Shown one piece after another: positions 20,904-30,655 of a DNA stretch of 64,000 nt (position 1 is its first letter; each line of letters starts with the position of its first letter). Location: assembly GCF_003460605.1 (NCBI RefSeq), contig NZ_QTVN01000013.1:60387-124386 (forward strand), given 5' to 3'. This stretch comes from Ruminococcus sp. AF31-8BH. Its GTDB lineage: Bacteria; Bacillota; Clostridia; Lachnospirales; Lachnospiraceae. The translations under genes and the position numbers were made by a program. The notes under the pieces are model-generated. The model saw nothing but the letters and a program-made list of their open reading frames with translations. It searched no databases and was not told where the DNA came from.

Positions 20904-23900
20904 TTATCCAACATTACTTGTAAAATCAAACAGTGAAATCTGGTTGGACTGTGGGATATCTCCGAACAGTCCTAATTTATCCATTAAATCAATCACAGTC
21001 TTGCTGACCTTGGTGCGGTCGCGGAAATCATCCTTGGAAAGGAATCTTCCCTGTACAGCGGCATCCACCACAGCATCTGCTGCCTTGTCTCCAAGACCCT
21101 CTATGGAATCAATGGACGGCATTAGCTTGCCCTCTATGATCTGGAAACGGTGGGCCTTTGCCCGGTAAATATCAATGGGCATGAAATCATAGCCTCTGGC
21201 GTACATCTCCTGGACAATACGCATATCCTTCAGGGTATCCTGCTCCTTCTTGGAGGCAGAGTCTCCCTTCTTTCGGATCTCAGCCATATAAAATTCCAGT
21301 TTTTCTTTTCCCATGCACATCAGCTCATAGGAAAAGGCTGTGGCACGGATACTGAAATATGCCCCATAATAAGCCAGCGGCTGAAATACCTTGAACCAGG
21401 CAATTCGGTACGCCATCATAACGTAGGCGGCCGCGTGGGCTTTCGGGAACATGTACTTGATCTTTTTACAGGACCAGATGTACCAGTCTGGAACGCCGTG
21501 TTCCTTCATGGTGGTGATCCACTCGTCACGAAGGCCCTTTCCCTTACGGACACTTTCCATAATGGTAAACGCAAGACCACTCTCCACACCCTGGCCGATG
21601 AGATAGATCATAATGTCATCTCGGGTACAGATTGCAGTGGAAATGGTTGCCTTTCCTTCCTCGATCAGGGTCTGGGCATTTCCCAGCCACACGTCTGTAC
21701 CGTGGGAAAGTCCGGCAATACGTACCAAGTCGGAAAAATATTTCGGCTTGGTATCCACAAGCATCTGCATGGCGAAATCAGTACCAAACTCCGGAATTCC
21801 CAGGCAGCCAAGCTTGCAGCCGCCAATATCCTCCGGCTTAATTCCAAGAGCTTCGGTGCTGGCAAACAAAGACATGACCGCCTTGTCATCAAGGGGAACC
21901 TCTCTGGCATTTAAATCTGTCATATCCTCAAGGGTACGGATCATGGTGGGATCATCGTGTCCCAGTATATCCAGCTTCAGAAGGTTTCCGTCAATGGAGT
22001 GGTAATCAAAATGGGTGGTGATAAATCCACTGCTGGAATCGTTGGCCGGATACTGAACCGGGGTAAATTTCTCGATTTCTTCTCCCATGGGAAGTACGAT
22101 AATACCTCCCGGGTGCTGTCCTGTGCTTCGCCGGATTCCGGTGCAGCCCTGGACAATACGGTTGATCTCGCAGGAACGCTTGTGCTGTCCCCGCTCTTCA
22201 AAATAATTCTTCACGTATCCGAATGCGGTCTTATCCGCAAGAGTACCGATAGTACCGGCCTTGAAGGTCTGGCCTTTTCCGAATATAACCTCTGTATAAT
22301 GATGGGCATTAGACTGATATTCTCCTGAGAAGTTCAGGTCGATATCAGGCTCCTTGTCTCCCTTGAAACCAAGGAAGGTCTCAAATGGGATATCAAAGCC
22401 CTGCTTGGTCATCTTGGTGCCGCACTTCGGGCAGATCCGGTCTGGCATGTCGCATCCTGCCATACCTGCAAATGCCTTGATCTCCGGCGAGTCAAAATCA
22501 CTGTACTTGCACTCCGGATTGGGGCACAGATAATGAGGCGGCAGCGGATTTACTTCCGTAATACCGGACATGGTGGCTGCCAGGGAAGATCCTACGGAAC
22601 CTCGGGATCCAACCAGATAGCCGTCCGCATTGGATTTCCACACCAGCTTCTGGGCAATGATGTACATCACCGCATATCCATTGGAAATAATGGAGTTCAG
22701 TTCCTTGTCAAGACGGTCCTCCACGATCTTCGGAAGCACTTCCCCGTACATCTCGTGAGCCTTCTGGAAACACATGTCCTTCAGATCCTGGTCAGAGTTC
22801 TCGATGACCGGCGGATACTTGTCCGGATGGATCGGTGACATTTTCTCTATCATATCCGCTATCTTCACCGTATTTGTAATTACCACTTCCTCTGCCTTCT
22901 CACTTCCCAGATAGGAAAATTCCTCCAGCATTTCTTCTGTGGTACGAAGATACAGCGGTGCCTGATTGTCCGCATCCTTGAAGCCGCTTCCTGCCATAAT
23001 GATCCGTCGGTAAATCTCATCCTGGGGATCCATAAAATGCACGTCGCAGGTGGCCACTACAGGTTTATGGAACTGGTCGCCAAGCTTCACGATCTTCTTG
23101 TTGATCTCGATCAGGTCTTCCTTGGAATGGATGGTGTCGTTCTTCTCATCCTCGATCATGAACATATTGTTTCCAAGAGGCTGGATTTCCAGATAATCGT
23201 AGAAGCTCACCAGCCTTGCGATCTCCTGCTCCGGCGCATTTCGAAGCAGAGCCTGGTAAAGCTCTCCCGCCTCGCAGGCGCTTCCGATGAGAAGTCCGTC
23301 CCGGTGCGCCTCAAAAACACTCTTCGGCACACGGGGCCTGTGGTTAAAATATTTGATGTGGGACTGGCTTACCAGCTTGTACAGATTGATTCGCCCGGTC
23401 TCGTTGCGCATGAAAATAACCGCATGGTAGGTAGGCAGCTTCTTGATGGTATCCGGGGAAATTTTTCCCTGCTCATTGAGCTGGTTGACATCGGTAATGT
23501 CCTTATCCGCGCACATTCCCACAAATTTCTCAAATATGCGTGCCGTACATTCCGCATCGTCTACCGCACGGTGGTGATGATCCAATGACACGCCAACCGC
23601 CTTGGCTACGGTGTCCAGCTTAAAACGGTTCAATGCAGGCAGAAGAAATCTTGCCATGCCCACCGTGTCTACATAGGTAAAATCATTAGGGATGCCCATG
23701 CGATTACAGTTCTCTATAATAAAGCTCATATCGAAATCCGCGTTGTGGGCTACCATAGTCGCCCCTTCGCAGAATTCCAGGAACTTAGGCAGAATCTCCT
23801 CAATAGTGGGTGCGTCCATGACCATGCCGTCATTGATGCTGGTCAGCTGTTCAATTCGAAATGGAATGGGCACCTGGGGGTTGACAAAGGTGGAAAAACG

Positions 23901-25424
23901 GTCTGTGATCTTGCCATTTTCCACCAGAACCGCGCCGATCTCAATGATCTTGCAGGTCAGCGGGGAAAATCCGGTGGTCTCAATATCAAAGACAACAAAT
24001 CTGCCGTCCAGCGCCTGGCCCTTGGGATTGGTTACCATACCTTTCAGATCATCTACAAGGTACGCCTCCATACCATAAAGCACCTTGAATTTGGAGTCCT
24101 TCGGCACACAGCCGCCCCAGGCATCAAAGCAGTGGTTTGCCTCAGGGAATGCCTGTACCACACCGTGGTCTGTGATGGCAATGGCAGGATGTCCCCACTC
24201 ATAGGCACGCTTTACCAGAGCTTTCGCCTCTGTGACGCCGTCCATGTCGCTCATCTTGGTGTGGCAGTGAAGCTCCACTCGCTTCTGAGGACTGGTGTCC
24301 ACTCTGGCGCTTCTGAAATCTGCAATCTTCTTGATTCCGGAAATGGAACCAATGGTAAGCTCGCTGTCGAAACGGTCGATGGAGGTGACGCCCTTGATTT
24401 TCAGGAAGGCGCCTTTTTTCACATGCTCTGTTACTTCCGGCACCTGCTCGTTGCGCAGGAACATTTTTACTGTGATGGAATCGGTAAAGTCTGTAACCGG
24501 GAAAATCAGAATAGTTTTCTCGTTTCGTATTTCCCTCGCTTCCACTTCCATAACCTGGCAGCGGACAATGACCTCGCCCATCTCCTGGACAATACTCTCA
24601 AGAGGAATGGGCTCGCCTTCGAAATCCCTTCCATATATAACATCCGGGTTGGGGTCCTTGCGGTAACCGCCGCGGAAATCTCCCCATTTGCCCTTCTTTT
24701 CGAATGGCTTTTTCTCGAAGGATTTCTTCTCCTGTGCAGCCTCCTGCTTTTTCTCCGGCTTTGCTGCTGGGGTTTTTTCTGCCTTTTTGCCCTCTTTTTC
24801 CTCTTTTGCAGTTTCTGCTTCTGCCGCTTTATTAGCCTCGGAAAGCTTGGCATACTTCAGCACATTTGCCACTTCCTGCTGGATCTGGATTGCCGCATTT
24901 CTGCGGTATTTGCTCTCCTCAGTTTCCACATAATCCAGGGAAACCTTCAGGTCCATACCGCAGCGCTCGCAGAAAATCTTGTGCAGATACTCGATGAGGA
25001 TCTCGCTTTTCTGTCTGGCGATGACGGAATCCGGCAGTACCATGTGCAGACAATCCTCCTCCGGGAAGGTAATCTGTGCCTGCTTGAACAGGTTGTATTC
25101 CAGCATGTTGTAATTGCGAAGCTCCAGTTCCATGCTGGAACGATAGGTGTCCAGAAAGTTCTTCGGCGTGTACTGTCTGGACAGATGAAACTTCTCAATG
25201 ACCTTCACAGATACCTCAAGCCCCGGGAAGCACTGTCTTTTGATCTGCTCTTCCAGGCTGAAAATATGCTTTTTGTGGATCCAGCGGTCGCTTCTCAAAT
25301 AGACGCGCACACAAGTTTTGGCTGCGTTGCACGCTACCTTGGTGACGATTACCTCTTCCAGAAGCTCACTTAGTTCCTGTTTCAGTTTTAAGTTTGGAAA
25401 TACATCAAAAAATTCTTTTTCCAT
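20904..25424 (-). CDS. polC: DNA polymerase III PolC-type alpha subunit
   Basis: A 1506-residue replicative polymerase of Gram-positive bacteria. In order: N-terminal domain (1-190); a Lys/Glu/Ala-rich low-complexity linker (about 195-260); OB fold (about 270-375); split PHP domain starting VELHCHTKMSDMDG (about 382); an inserted DEDDh proofreading exonuclease (FVVFDIETTGFSPLT, about 480-650); PHP remainder; polymerase core with GSRGSVGSSLAA, the zinc-ligand pairs CPNPEC and CPKCG, and the catalytic EPDIDLNFSGEYQ; C-terminal HhH region. The long charged linker looks species-specific. It is 21 bp downstream of ispG. Confidence 0.98.
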   Translation of the reverse strand: MEKEFFDVFPNLKLKQELSELLEEVIVTKVACNAAKTCVRVYLRSDRWIHKKHIFSLEEQIKRQCFPGLEVSVKVIEKFHLSRQYTPKNFLDTYRSSMELELRNYNMLEYNLFKQAQITFPEEDCLHMVLPDSVIARQKSEILIEYLHKIFCERCGMDLKVSLDYVETEESKYRRNAAIQIQQEVANVLKYAKLSEANKAAEAETAKEEKEGKKAEKTPAAKPEKKQEAAQEKKSFEKKPFEKKGKWGDFRGGYRKDPNPDVIYGRDFEGEPIPLESIVQEMGEVIVRCQVMEVEAREIRNEKTILIFPVTDFTDSITVKMFLRNEQVPEVTEHVKKGAFLKIKGVTSIDRFDSELTIGSISGIKKIADFRSARVDTSPQKRVELHCHTKMSDMDGVTEAKALVKRAYEWGHPAIAITDHGVVQAFPEANHCFDAWGGCVPKDSKFKVLYGMEAYLVDDLKGMVTNPKGQALDGRFVVFDIETTGFSPLTCKIIEIGAVLVENGKITDRFSTFVNPQVPIPFRIEQLTSINDGMVMDAPTIEEILPKFLEFCEGATMVAHNADFDMSFIIENCNRMGIPNDFTYVDTVGMARFLLPALNRFKLDTVAKAVGVSLDHHHRAVDDAECTARIFEKFVGMCADKDITDVNQLNEQGKISPDTIKKLPTYHAVIFMRNETGRINLYKLVSQSHIKYFNHRPRVPKSVFEAHRDGLLIGSACEAGELYQALLRNAPEQEIARLVSFYDYLEIQPLGNNMFMIEDEKNDTIHSKEDLIEINKKIVKLGDQFHKPVVATCDVHFMDPQDEIYRRIIMAGSGFKDADNQAPLYLRTTEEMLEEFSYLGSEKAEEVVITNTVKIADMIEKMSPIHPDKYPPVIENSDQDLKDMCFQKAHEMYGEVLPKIVEDRLDKELNSIISNGYAVMYIIAQKLVWKSNADGYLVGSRGSVGSSLAATMSGITEVNPLPPHYLCPNPECKYSDFDSPEIKAFAGMAGCDMPDRICPKCGTKMTKQGFDIPFETFLGFKGDKEPDIDLNFSGEYQSNAHHYTEVIFGKGQTFKAGTIGTLADKTAFGYVKNYFEERGQHKRSCEINRIVQGCTGIRRSTGQHPGGIIVLPMGEEIEKFTPVQYPANDSSSGFITTHFDYHSIDGNLLKLDILGHDDPTMIRTLEDMTDLNAREVPLDDKAVMSLFASTEALGIKPEDIGGCKLGCLGIPEFGTDFAMQMLVDTKPKYFSDLVRIAGLSHGTDVWLGNAQTLIEEGKATISTAICTRDDIMIYLIGQGVESGLAFTIMESVRKGKGLRDEWITTMKEHGVPDWYIWSCKKIKYMFPKAHAAAYVMMAYRIAWFKVFQPLAYYGAYFSIRATAFSYELMCMGKEKLEFYMAEIRKKGDSASKKEQDTLKDMRIVQEMYARGYDFMPIDIYRAKAHRFQIIEGKLMPSIDSIEGLGDKAADAVVDAAVQGRFLSKDDFRDRTKVSKTVIDLMDKLGLFGDIPQSNQISLFDFTSNVG

Positions 25425-25445
25425 TTATAAAGTCTTCACCTTTAA

Positions 25446-26513
25446 TCACTGTTGTTCTTTGCTTTCCCAGTTCATTAGCTCTTCCCGCAGGGTATCCAGA
25501 AGCTGATCCTCCGGCACTTTTTTTACGATCTCGCCGTCTTTGATCAGCAGTCCCACGCCGACGCCTCCTGCGATTCCAATGTCCGCTTCCTTGGCTTCTC
25601 CCGGTCCGTTTACCACGCAGCCCATAACGGCTACCTTGATATCAAGAGGGATATCCTGAACCATAGTTTCCACTTTGTTGGCAAGGCCGATCAAGTCAAT
25701 CTGGGTTCGGCCGCAGGTGGGACATGATACTACCTCTACGCCGCCTTTGCGAAGCCCTAATGTTTTCAGGATCCGCTTGGCTGCTTTCACTTCCTCAAGA
25801 GGTGCGCCTGTCAGGGATACGCGGATAGTGTCTCCAATTCCCTGGTATAAAATGATTCCAAGTCCGATGGCAGACTTGATGTTTCCGGAGTAAAGGGTTC
25901 CCGCCTCTGTGATTCCCACATGAAGGGGATAGCTGGTCTGCTTTGCGATCAGCTCGTGAGCTTTGGCACACATCATAACGTCAGAAGATTTGATGCTGAT
26001 CACCAGATTGTCATAGCCAAGCTTTTCAATAATGTGTACCTTGTCCAGTGCGCTCTCCACCAGACCCTCTGCAGTAACGCCGTGGTATTTCTCCACCAGT
26101 TCCTTCTCAAGGGAACCGCTGTTTACACCAACACGGATGGGGATATTCCGTTCCTTTGCCACGTCAACTACAGCCTTGATCCGCTCTGTACTTCCAATGT
26201 TTCCCGGATTGATGCGGATCTTATCTGCGCCGTTCTCCATGGCCGCAATGGCAAGTCGGTAGTCGAAATGAACGTCTGCAACCAGGGGAATATGAATCTG
26301 CTTCTTAATCTCCTTCAGCGCCCTGGCAGCTTCCATGGTCGGCACTGCACAGCGGATGATGTCGCAGCCTGCTGCCTCCAGGGCAAGGATCTGGGCTACT
26401 GTTGCTTCTACATCTTCTGTTTTGGTATTGGTCATGGACTGGATCAGAATGGGATTGCCTCCGCCGATCTTTTTGTTTCCAATCTGTATTACTTTTGTAT
26501 GGTCTCTGTACAT
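25446..26513 (-). CDS. ispG: 4-hydroxy-3-methylbut-2-en-1-yl diphosphate synthase (IspG/GcpE)
   Basis: A 355-residue iron-sulphur enzyme of the MEP isoprenoid pathway, converting MEcPP to HMBPP. The TIM-barrel part begins RDHTKVIQIGNKKIGGG. The C-terminal domain supplies three [4Fe-4S] cysteines at about 264, 267 (SCPTCGRT) and 299 (GCVVNGPGE), and Glu of NGPGE acts as fourth ligand. The start at 26513 has AGGAGG seven bases upstream; the longer in-frame reading lacks a site. It probably leads the ispG-polC-fbp run. Confidence 0.97.
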   Translation of the reverse strand: MYRDHTKVIQIGNKKIGGGNPILIQSMTNTKTEDVEATVAQILALEAAGCDIIRCAVPTMEAARALKEIKKQIHIPLVADVHFDYRLAIAAMENGADKIRINPGNIGSTERIKAVVDVAKERNIPIRVGVNSGSLEKELVEKYHGVTAEGLVESALDKVHIIEKLGYDNLVISIKSSDVMMCAKAHELIAKQTSYPLHVGITEAGTLYSGNIKSAIGLGIILYQGIGDTIRVSLTGAPLEEVKAAKRILKTLGLRKGGVEVVSCPTCGRTQIDLIGLANKVETMVQDIPLDIKVAVMGCVVNGPGEAKEADIGIAGGVGVGLLIKDGEIVKKVPEDQLLDTLREELMNWESKEQQ

Positions 26514-26579
26514 ATTTTTCCTCCTATATCTAAAGGGCACGAAAGGGATGCCGTAATCTGACAGACACCCCTATTGTTT

Positions 26580-27731
26580 TCAGTGCTGGATCTCCAACAG
26601 TTTATTCTTAAGCTCGTCTTCCATTCTGCGCATTTCCACCTCTGCCTGCTGTCTCTTGATGCGGCCTTCCTTCTGGATCTTCATCACATCATCCAGTGTA
26701 CTGATCAGCTCCTGGTTGGTCTGCTTCAAGGTCTCAATGTCCACAATTCCCCTCTCGGATTCCTTGGCTGTCTCTGTGGATGCAAGGTGAAGGGCCTGGG
26801 CATTCTTTTTCAGAAGCTCGTTGGTAAGGTCGGTTACCTGTCTCTGGGCCTGGGCTGCCTCTGTGGAATGGGCGATTCCAAGCGCAAGAACCATCTGGCT
26901 CTTCCACAGCGGAATGGTATTTACAATAGTAGTCTGGATCTTCTCTACCATAAGCGTGTCGTTGTTCTGTACCAGACGGATCTGGGGCGCAGTCTGCAGG
27001 GAAATGGTTCTGGTCAGCTCCAGATCATGAAGCTTCTTCTCGAAACGGTTGCACTTGCTGTCCAGATCCTTGGCTTCCTGTGCATCCTCCGGAAGTCCGC
27101 TGGCTGCTGCCTTGGCCTCTAAGTCTCTTAATTTGCCCTCGCGTACCTCCTGCAGCTTCTGCTTGCCTGCCAGAATGTACATGGTCAGTTCTTTATAGTA
27201 GTTCAGGTTCTGGGCGTACATTTTCTCAAGAACTGCTGAATCCTTCATCAGACGCATCTGGTGGTCCTGAAGGGAAGTGGTGATCTTCTGCACATTCACC
27301 TCTGCCTTGGCATAGCGGTTCTTCATATTCTCGATCTTGTTTCCCTGCTTTTTGAAAAAGCCAAGGAAGCCTTTTTCCTCTTCTGTGGCGTCAAAGTCAC
27401 GGAGCTCGCCTACCACCTGTGTGATCAGCTCCCCTACTTCGCCCAGATCCTGTGTGCGCACATTCTCAAGGGCTGCATCGGAAAAATCAGCCATCTTCTT
27501 CTGGGTTCCAGCTCCGTACTGAAGGATCTGGTTGGTGTTCTCAATGTCGATTTTCTGTGCAAAGCTGTCTACCATCTGCTGTTCCTCTGGGGTAAGAATG
27601 GTCTGCTCCATCTCTTTTTTCACAGCTTCTGCTTCCGGCACTGCAGGGGCTGCTGGCTTCGCCTCCCCAAGATCCGGTTCCAGTGTCAGTGTAGGTGCAG
27701 TTTCTTCAAAGCCTTTCAATTCATCTCCCAT
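26580..27731 (-). CDS. TelA-family protein (toxic anion resistance family)
   Basis: A 383-residue, largely alpha-helical cytoplasmic protein of the TelA/YceH family. The acidic N-terminus is followed by long heptad-rich helices (about 60-380) including LNYYKELTMYILAGKQKL and QAPQIRLVQNNDTLMVEKIQ-like blocks typical of the family. Members have been linked to tellurite and other toxic anion resistance and to envelope stress tolerance, but the mechanism is unknown. It is encoded 67 bp downstream of an XpaC-like gene; the two families co-occur often enough to suggest joint action. AGGAGG precedes the ATG. Confidence 0.88.
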   Translation of the reverse strand: MGDELKGFEETAPTLTLEPDLGEAKPAAPAVPEAEAVKKEMEQTILTPEEQQMVDSFAQKIDIENTNQILQYGAGTQKKMADFSDAALENVRTQDLGEVGELITQVVGELRDFDATEEEKGFLGFFKKQGNKIENMKNRYAKAEVNVQKITTSLQDHQMRLMKDSAVLEKMYAQNLNYYKELTMYILAGKQKLQEVREGKLRDLEAKAAASGLPEDAQEAKDLDSKCNRFEKKLHDLELTRTISLQTAPQIRLVQNNDTLMVEKIQTTIVNTIPLWKSQMVLALGIAHSTEAAQAQRQVTDLTNELLKKNAQALHLASTETAKESERGIVDIETLKQTNQELISTLDDVMKIQKEGRIKRQQAEVEMRRMEDELKNKLLEIQH

Positions 27732-27798
27732 GATATCCTCCTTATGTGCAGATTTCCTGATGATCTGCAGCTGTATCCTGATATGGTTCTATTTTCTT

Positions 27799-29169
27799 TT
27801 ATGCCTTCTCTTTCGCTTCCCGTCTCATGCGGGTAAGCTCGTCTTCTGTCAGGCCCTCCTGGGCAAGTACGGTGTTCAGCACGGAAATGTCGCTGGAAAC
27901 GTCAATTGCCGTATCCTCAAACACAGAATCCAGAAGCTTCTCAAACGCAACGTTCAATGTGTCAATGGTGTCCTCAATCTCCTTCTTGGAAGAAGCAATA
28001 TTCTCTCCCTGTATGGGCTGGCTATCCATGTCCTCATAGGCATTCAGAAGCTTCACCGTCATCGGCAGGTAATAATCCATCAGTCGGTTCAGATCTGGAA
28101 TGATCTCCGGGTGTGCCTTGGCACGCTCAAAAATCTTCTGGACGATCAGCTCCATTCTGGAGATCTTCCTGGAGATTTCTTCTCCTGGAATGGCATCGTT
28201 GCTGCGGCGAATCTTCTCCAGAAAGTCATTGCCTTTATCCAGAACCAGCTGTACCTCCGGGGAAATCTCTGCCCGTTCTCTTTCTTTTGCCTCAGCTTCC
28301 TTCCGGGCTTTTGCATCTGCCTGCTTTTGAAGTTCTGCCTCATGGCTCGCCCGCTCTTCGTCCTGGCGTTTTCTTTCTTCCAACTGCTTCTGAGTGCTTA
28401 CGTACTGGTCGTATGTCTCATTGCTGGTGATCAGGCAGGTCTCCTGGGTATCCACATGTCCCTGCAGAAACCAGCCTTTGTCTATCATTTTCTTAATGTC
28501 TCTTTTTACAAATTTCACAGGCTTGCCAACAGCAAGGGACAGATTTCGGAAATCACAGTAGGTGTGGTCTCCAAGTGCCCGAATGTATTTGCTGCGGCGC
28601 TTCAGGCCTGCAAGATTGCTGCAGCCATTGCCAAGAAGCACGCCGCCCGCTGCGGTAAAAGCACCGAAGATTCCGGTGATCACCATGCCTCCCGTTCCCA
28701 CGCCGAAGATCCCCATTCCGATCAGGCTGACCATAAGCCCTATTCCCATGGTTCCAGTGAGAATGCCGCCGAACACGGTTTTCAGGATTCCTTTCACCTT
28801 AATGCCGTTAGTTGGCATGTATAGGGCAGGAAGTTCCGGCTTCTGGCTGCTGCCTGAATTTCTCTGTGTGTAATTCCATGCTTCTGAACGTTCTTTCTGG
28901 CCTGTGCCCGTCTGGTTCTTCTGAAAATCCCAGGTACGGTTCTGTCTGTAATCGTAAGAGCTTCCGGTGCGGTAATTGGTGTATTTGCCACTGTTCCCGC
29001 CAAATGTATTGTTCAGGGCATCCCGCAGCGCCTCGCTTCCATTGTCGATTGCCTTATTTACAGTCTGATTAATGGTCTGGTTCAGTTTCTGGTAGTTCTT
29101 CTCATTGATTGCACTGTCAATGATGTCCTGGATTTTTTCTCCAAGCTCATCTAATTCGTGATATCCCAT
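27799..29169 (-). CDS. XpaC-like protein (5-bromo-4-chloroindolyl phosphate hydrolysis family)
   Basis: A 456-residue protein. The N-terminal ~100 residues are polar and rich in Asn/Gln. A hydrophobic region at about 140-200 (GILTGTMGIGLMVSLIGMGIFG and a second segment) forms a membrane hairpin, followed by a long Ala/Glu/Lys/Gln coiled coil (about 285-335) and a helical C-terminal domain. The family name comes from a hydrolysis phenotype in Bacillus; no phosphatase signature is visible. It directly precedes the telA-like gene, the usual pairing. GGAGG lies five to six bases before the ATG. Confidence 0.8.
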   Translation of the reverse strand: MGYHELDELGEKIQDIIDSAINEKNYQKLNQTINQTVNKAIDNGSEALRDALNNTFGGNSGKYTNYRTGSSYDYRQNRTWDFQKNQTGTGQKERSEAWNYTQRNSGSSQKPELPALYMPTNGIKVKGILKTVFGGILTGTMGIGLMVSLIGMGIFGVGTGGMVITGIFGAFTAAGGVLLGNGCSNLAGLKRRSKYIRALGDHTYCDFRNLSLAVGKPVKFVKRDIKKMIDKGWFLQGHVDTQETCLITSNETYDQYVSTQKQLEERKRQDEERASHEAELQKQADAKARKEAEAKERERAEISPEVQLVLDKGNDFLEKIRRSNDAIPGEEISRKISRMELIVQKIFERAKAHPEIIPDLNRLMDYYLPMTVKLLNAYEDMDSQPIQGENIASSKKEIEDTIDTLNVAFEKLLDSVFEDTAIDVSSDISVLNTVLAQEGLTEDELTRMRREAKEKA

Positions 29170-29320
29170 TTTTTCCTCCGGATATTTTATTCCATAACGC
29201 CTGTCCTTTCATTATACAAAAATCCCTCTAAAAAAACAAGACAGCATAAAATATAAACACGCTCCAGATCCTTTTCCCCAACTTTTTCACAGGAAAAAAC
29301 TGAAAAATCTACTTTTCCCA

Positions 29321-29349
29321 TTGAATTTCACACGTAAAAGTTTTACAAT
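29321..29349 (+). promoter_or_regulatory. ilvE promoter
   Basis: TTGAAT (29321-29326) and TACAAT (29344-29349) are spaced by 17 bp; the expected leader is about 58 nt. The spacer and -10 are covered by a palindrome (separate entry). Confidence 0.6.
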
Positions 29350-29358
29350 GGTAAAAAC
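29334..29358. promoter_or_regulatory. Overlapping palindromes over the ilvE promoter (candidate operator)
   Basis: GTAAAAGTTTTAC (29334-29346) is an inverted repeat, and GTTTTAC (29340-29346) is repeated in inverted form as GTAAAAAC (29351-29358). Two dyads thus share one half-site and cover the -10 region, the expected layout for a repressor site. It does not match the CodY consensus. Confidence 0.5.
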
Positions 29359-29414
29359 GTTGTGGATTCACATTCAGAATCTACCCCAAGAAACCACGCT
29401 AGGAGGAAATTGTT

Positions 29415-30440
29415 ATGGAGAAAAAAGACATTGACTGGGGCAACCTGGGCTTTGGTTATGTAAAAACAGACTATCGTTATGTATCCAACTACAAGAACGG
29501 TGCCTGGGATGAGGGTGGCCTGACCACAGATGATACTGTTACTATCAGCGAGTGCGCAGGTGTACTTCAGTACGCACAGACTGTTTTTGAAGGTATGAAA
29601 GCATACACCACAGAAGACGGACGTATCGTTACTTTCCGTCCTGACCTGAACGGAGAGCGTATGGAGCACTCCGCAGCAAGACTGGAGATGCCGGTATTCC
29701 CGAAAGACCGTTTTGTTGACGCAGTTGTTCAGACAATTAAAGCAAATGCTGCATATGTACCGCCATACGGATCAGGCGCTACTTTATATGTACGTCCGTA
29801 CATGTTCGGAAGCGACGCTGTTATCGGTGTTAAGCCAGCGAACGAGTATCAGTTCCGTGTATTCACCACACCGGTTGGACCATACTTCAAAGGCGGCGCT
29901 AAGCCGATCACAATCCGTGTCAGCGATTTCGACCGTGCTGCACCGAACGGAACCGGACATATCAAAGCAGGCCTTAACTATGCAATGAGCCTTCACGCAA
30001 TCGTAGATGCTCATAAGAACGGATTCGATGAGAACATGTATCTTGACTCCAAGACACGTACTAAAGTTGAGGAGACAGGCGGAGCCAACTTCCTGTTCGT
30101 AACAAAGGACGGCAAGGTTGTAACACCGAAGTCTGACAGTATCCTTCCATCCATCACACGCCGTTCCCTGATCTATGTTGCCAAGGAATACCTTGGACTT
30201 GAGGCAGAGGAAAGAGAAGTATACTTCGATGAAGTAAAAGACTTCGCAGAGTGCGGTCTTTGCGGTACTGCTGCTGTTATCTCTCCTGTTGGAAAGATTG
30301 TTGACCACGGCAAAGAGATCTGCTTCCCAAGCGGCATGAACGAAATGGGACCGATCACCAAGAAGCTGTACGAGACACTTACCGGAATCCAGATGGGCCG
30401 CATCCAGGCTCCAGAGGGATGGCTGAAAGTCATTGAATAA
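29415..30440 (+). CDS. ilvE: Branched-chain amino acid aminotransferase
   Basis: A 341-residue fold-type IV PLP enzyme that interconverts leucine, isoleucine or valine with their 2-oxo acids using 2-oxoglutarate. The PLP lysine lies in GHIKAGLNYAMS near residue 180; EETGGANFLFV and CGLCGTAAVISPVG are the usual C-terminal blocks, placing it in the BcaT II-like group. AGGAGGAAATTGTT precedes the ATG. It is monocistronic: the next genes point the other way and a mobile element begins 38 bp after the stop. Codon use is that of a highly expressed gene. Confidence 0.96.
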   Translation: MEKKDIDWGNLGFGYVKTDYRYVSNYKNGAWDEGGLTTDDTVTISECAGVLQYAQTVFEGMKAYTTEDGRIVTFRPDLNGERMEHSAARLEMPVFPKDRFVDAVVQTIKANAAYVPPYGSGATLYVRPYMFGSDAVIGVKPANEYQFRVFTTPVGPYFKGGAKPITIRVSDFDRAAPNGTGHIKAGLNYAMSLHAIVDAHKNGFDENMYLDSKTRTKVEETGGANFLFVTKDGKVVTPKSDSILPSITRRSLIYVAKEYLGLEAEEREVYFDEVKDFAECGLCGTAAVISPVGKIVDHGKEICFPSGMNEMGPITKKLYETLTGIQMGRIQAPEGWLKVIE

Positions 30441-30477
30441 TTTTGAATTTTAGGATAAGCACATTTTTTTACACAGC

Positions 30478-30499
30478 ACAAAGGGGCTGTCGGTAAATA
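30478..30499 (+). repeat. Left terminal inverted repeat of the IS1182-like element
   Basis: This is the mirror of 32638-32660, differing by one inserted A and one substitution over about 22 bases. No convincing target-site duplication is visible. Confidence 0.85.
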
Positions 30500-30526
30500 A
30501 CGTTTTTTAAATCTGACAGCACCAAA

Positions 30527-30590
30527 CAAAAATATCCTGATAGTTACAAGGCTTTCTGGCTCTGCAACTTGTTCAGGATATTTTTATTTT
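30527..30590 (+). terminator. Hairpin inside the left end of the element
   Basis: ATATCCTGA and TCAGGATAT pair across a loop of about 37 nt and are followed by TTTTTATTTT on the plus strand. It would stop ilvE read-through into the element or transcripts leaving the transposase remnant. Confidence 0.5.
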
Positions 30591-30655
30591 GATAAATACT
30601 TTCTATTTTTGGCCGCAAAAAATCCTTGTTTGGATTTTTTCGGCCGCATTTTTTT

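Noticed and set aside
23745..25373. 542-codon open frame on the plus strand opposite polC
   Set aside because: It is antisense to a certain polC gene, has no ribosome binding site and encodes a low-complexity Leu/Phe/Cys-rich product typical of antisense frames.
29290..29310. CodY box upstream of ilvE
   Set aside because: The best alignment (AAAAAACTGAAAAAT) has about five mismatches of 15, no better than chance in A/T-rich DNA.
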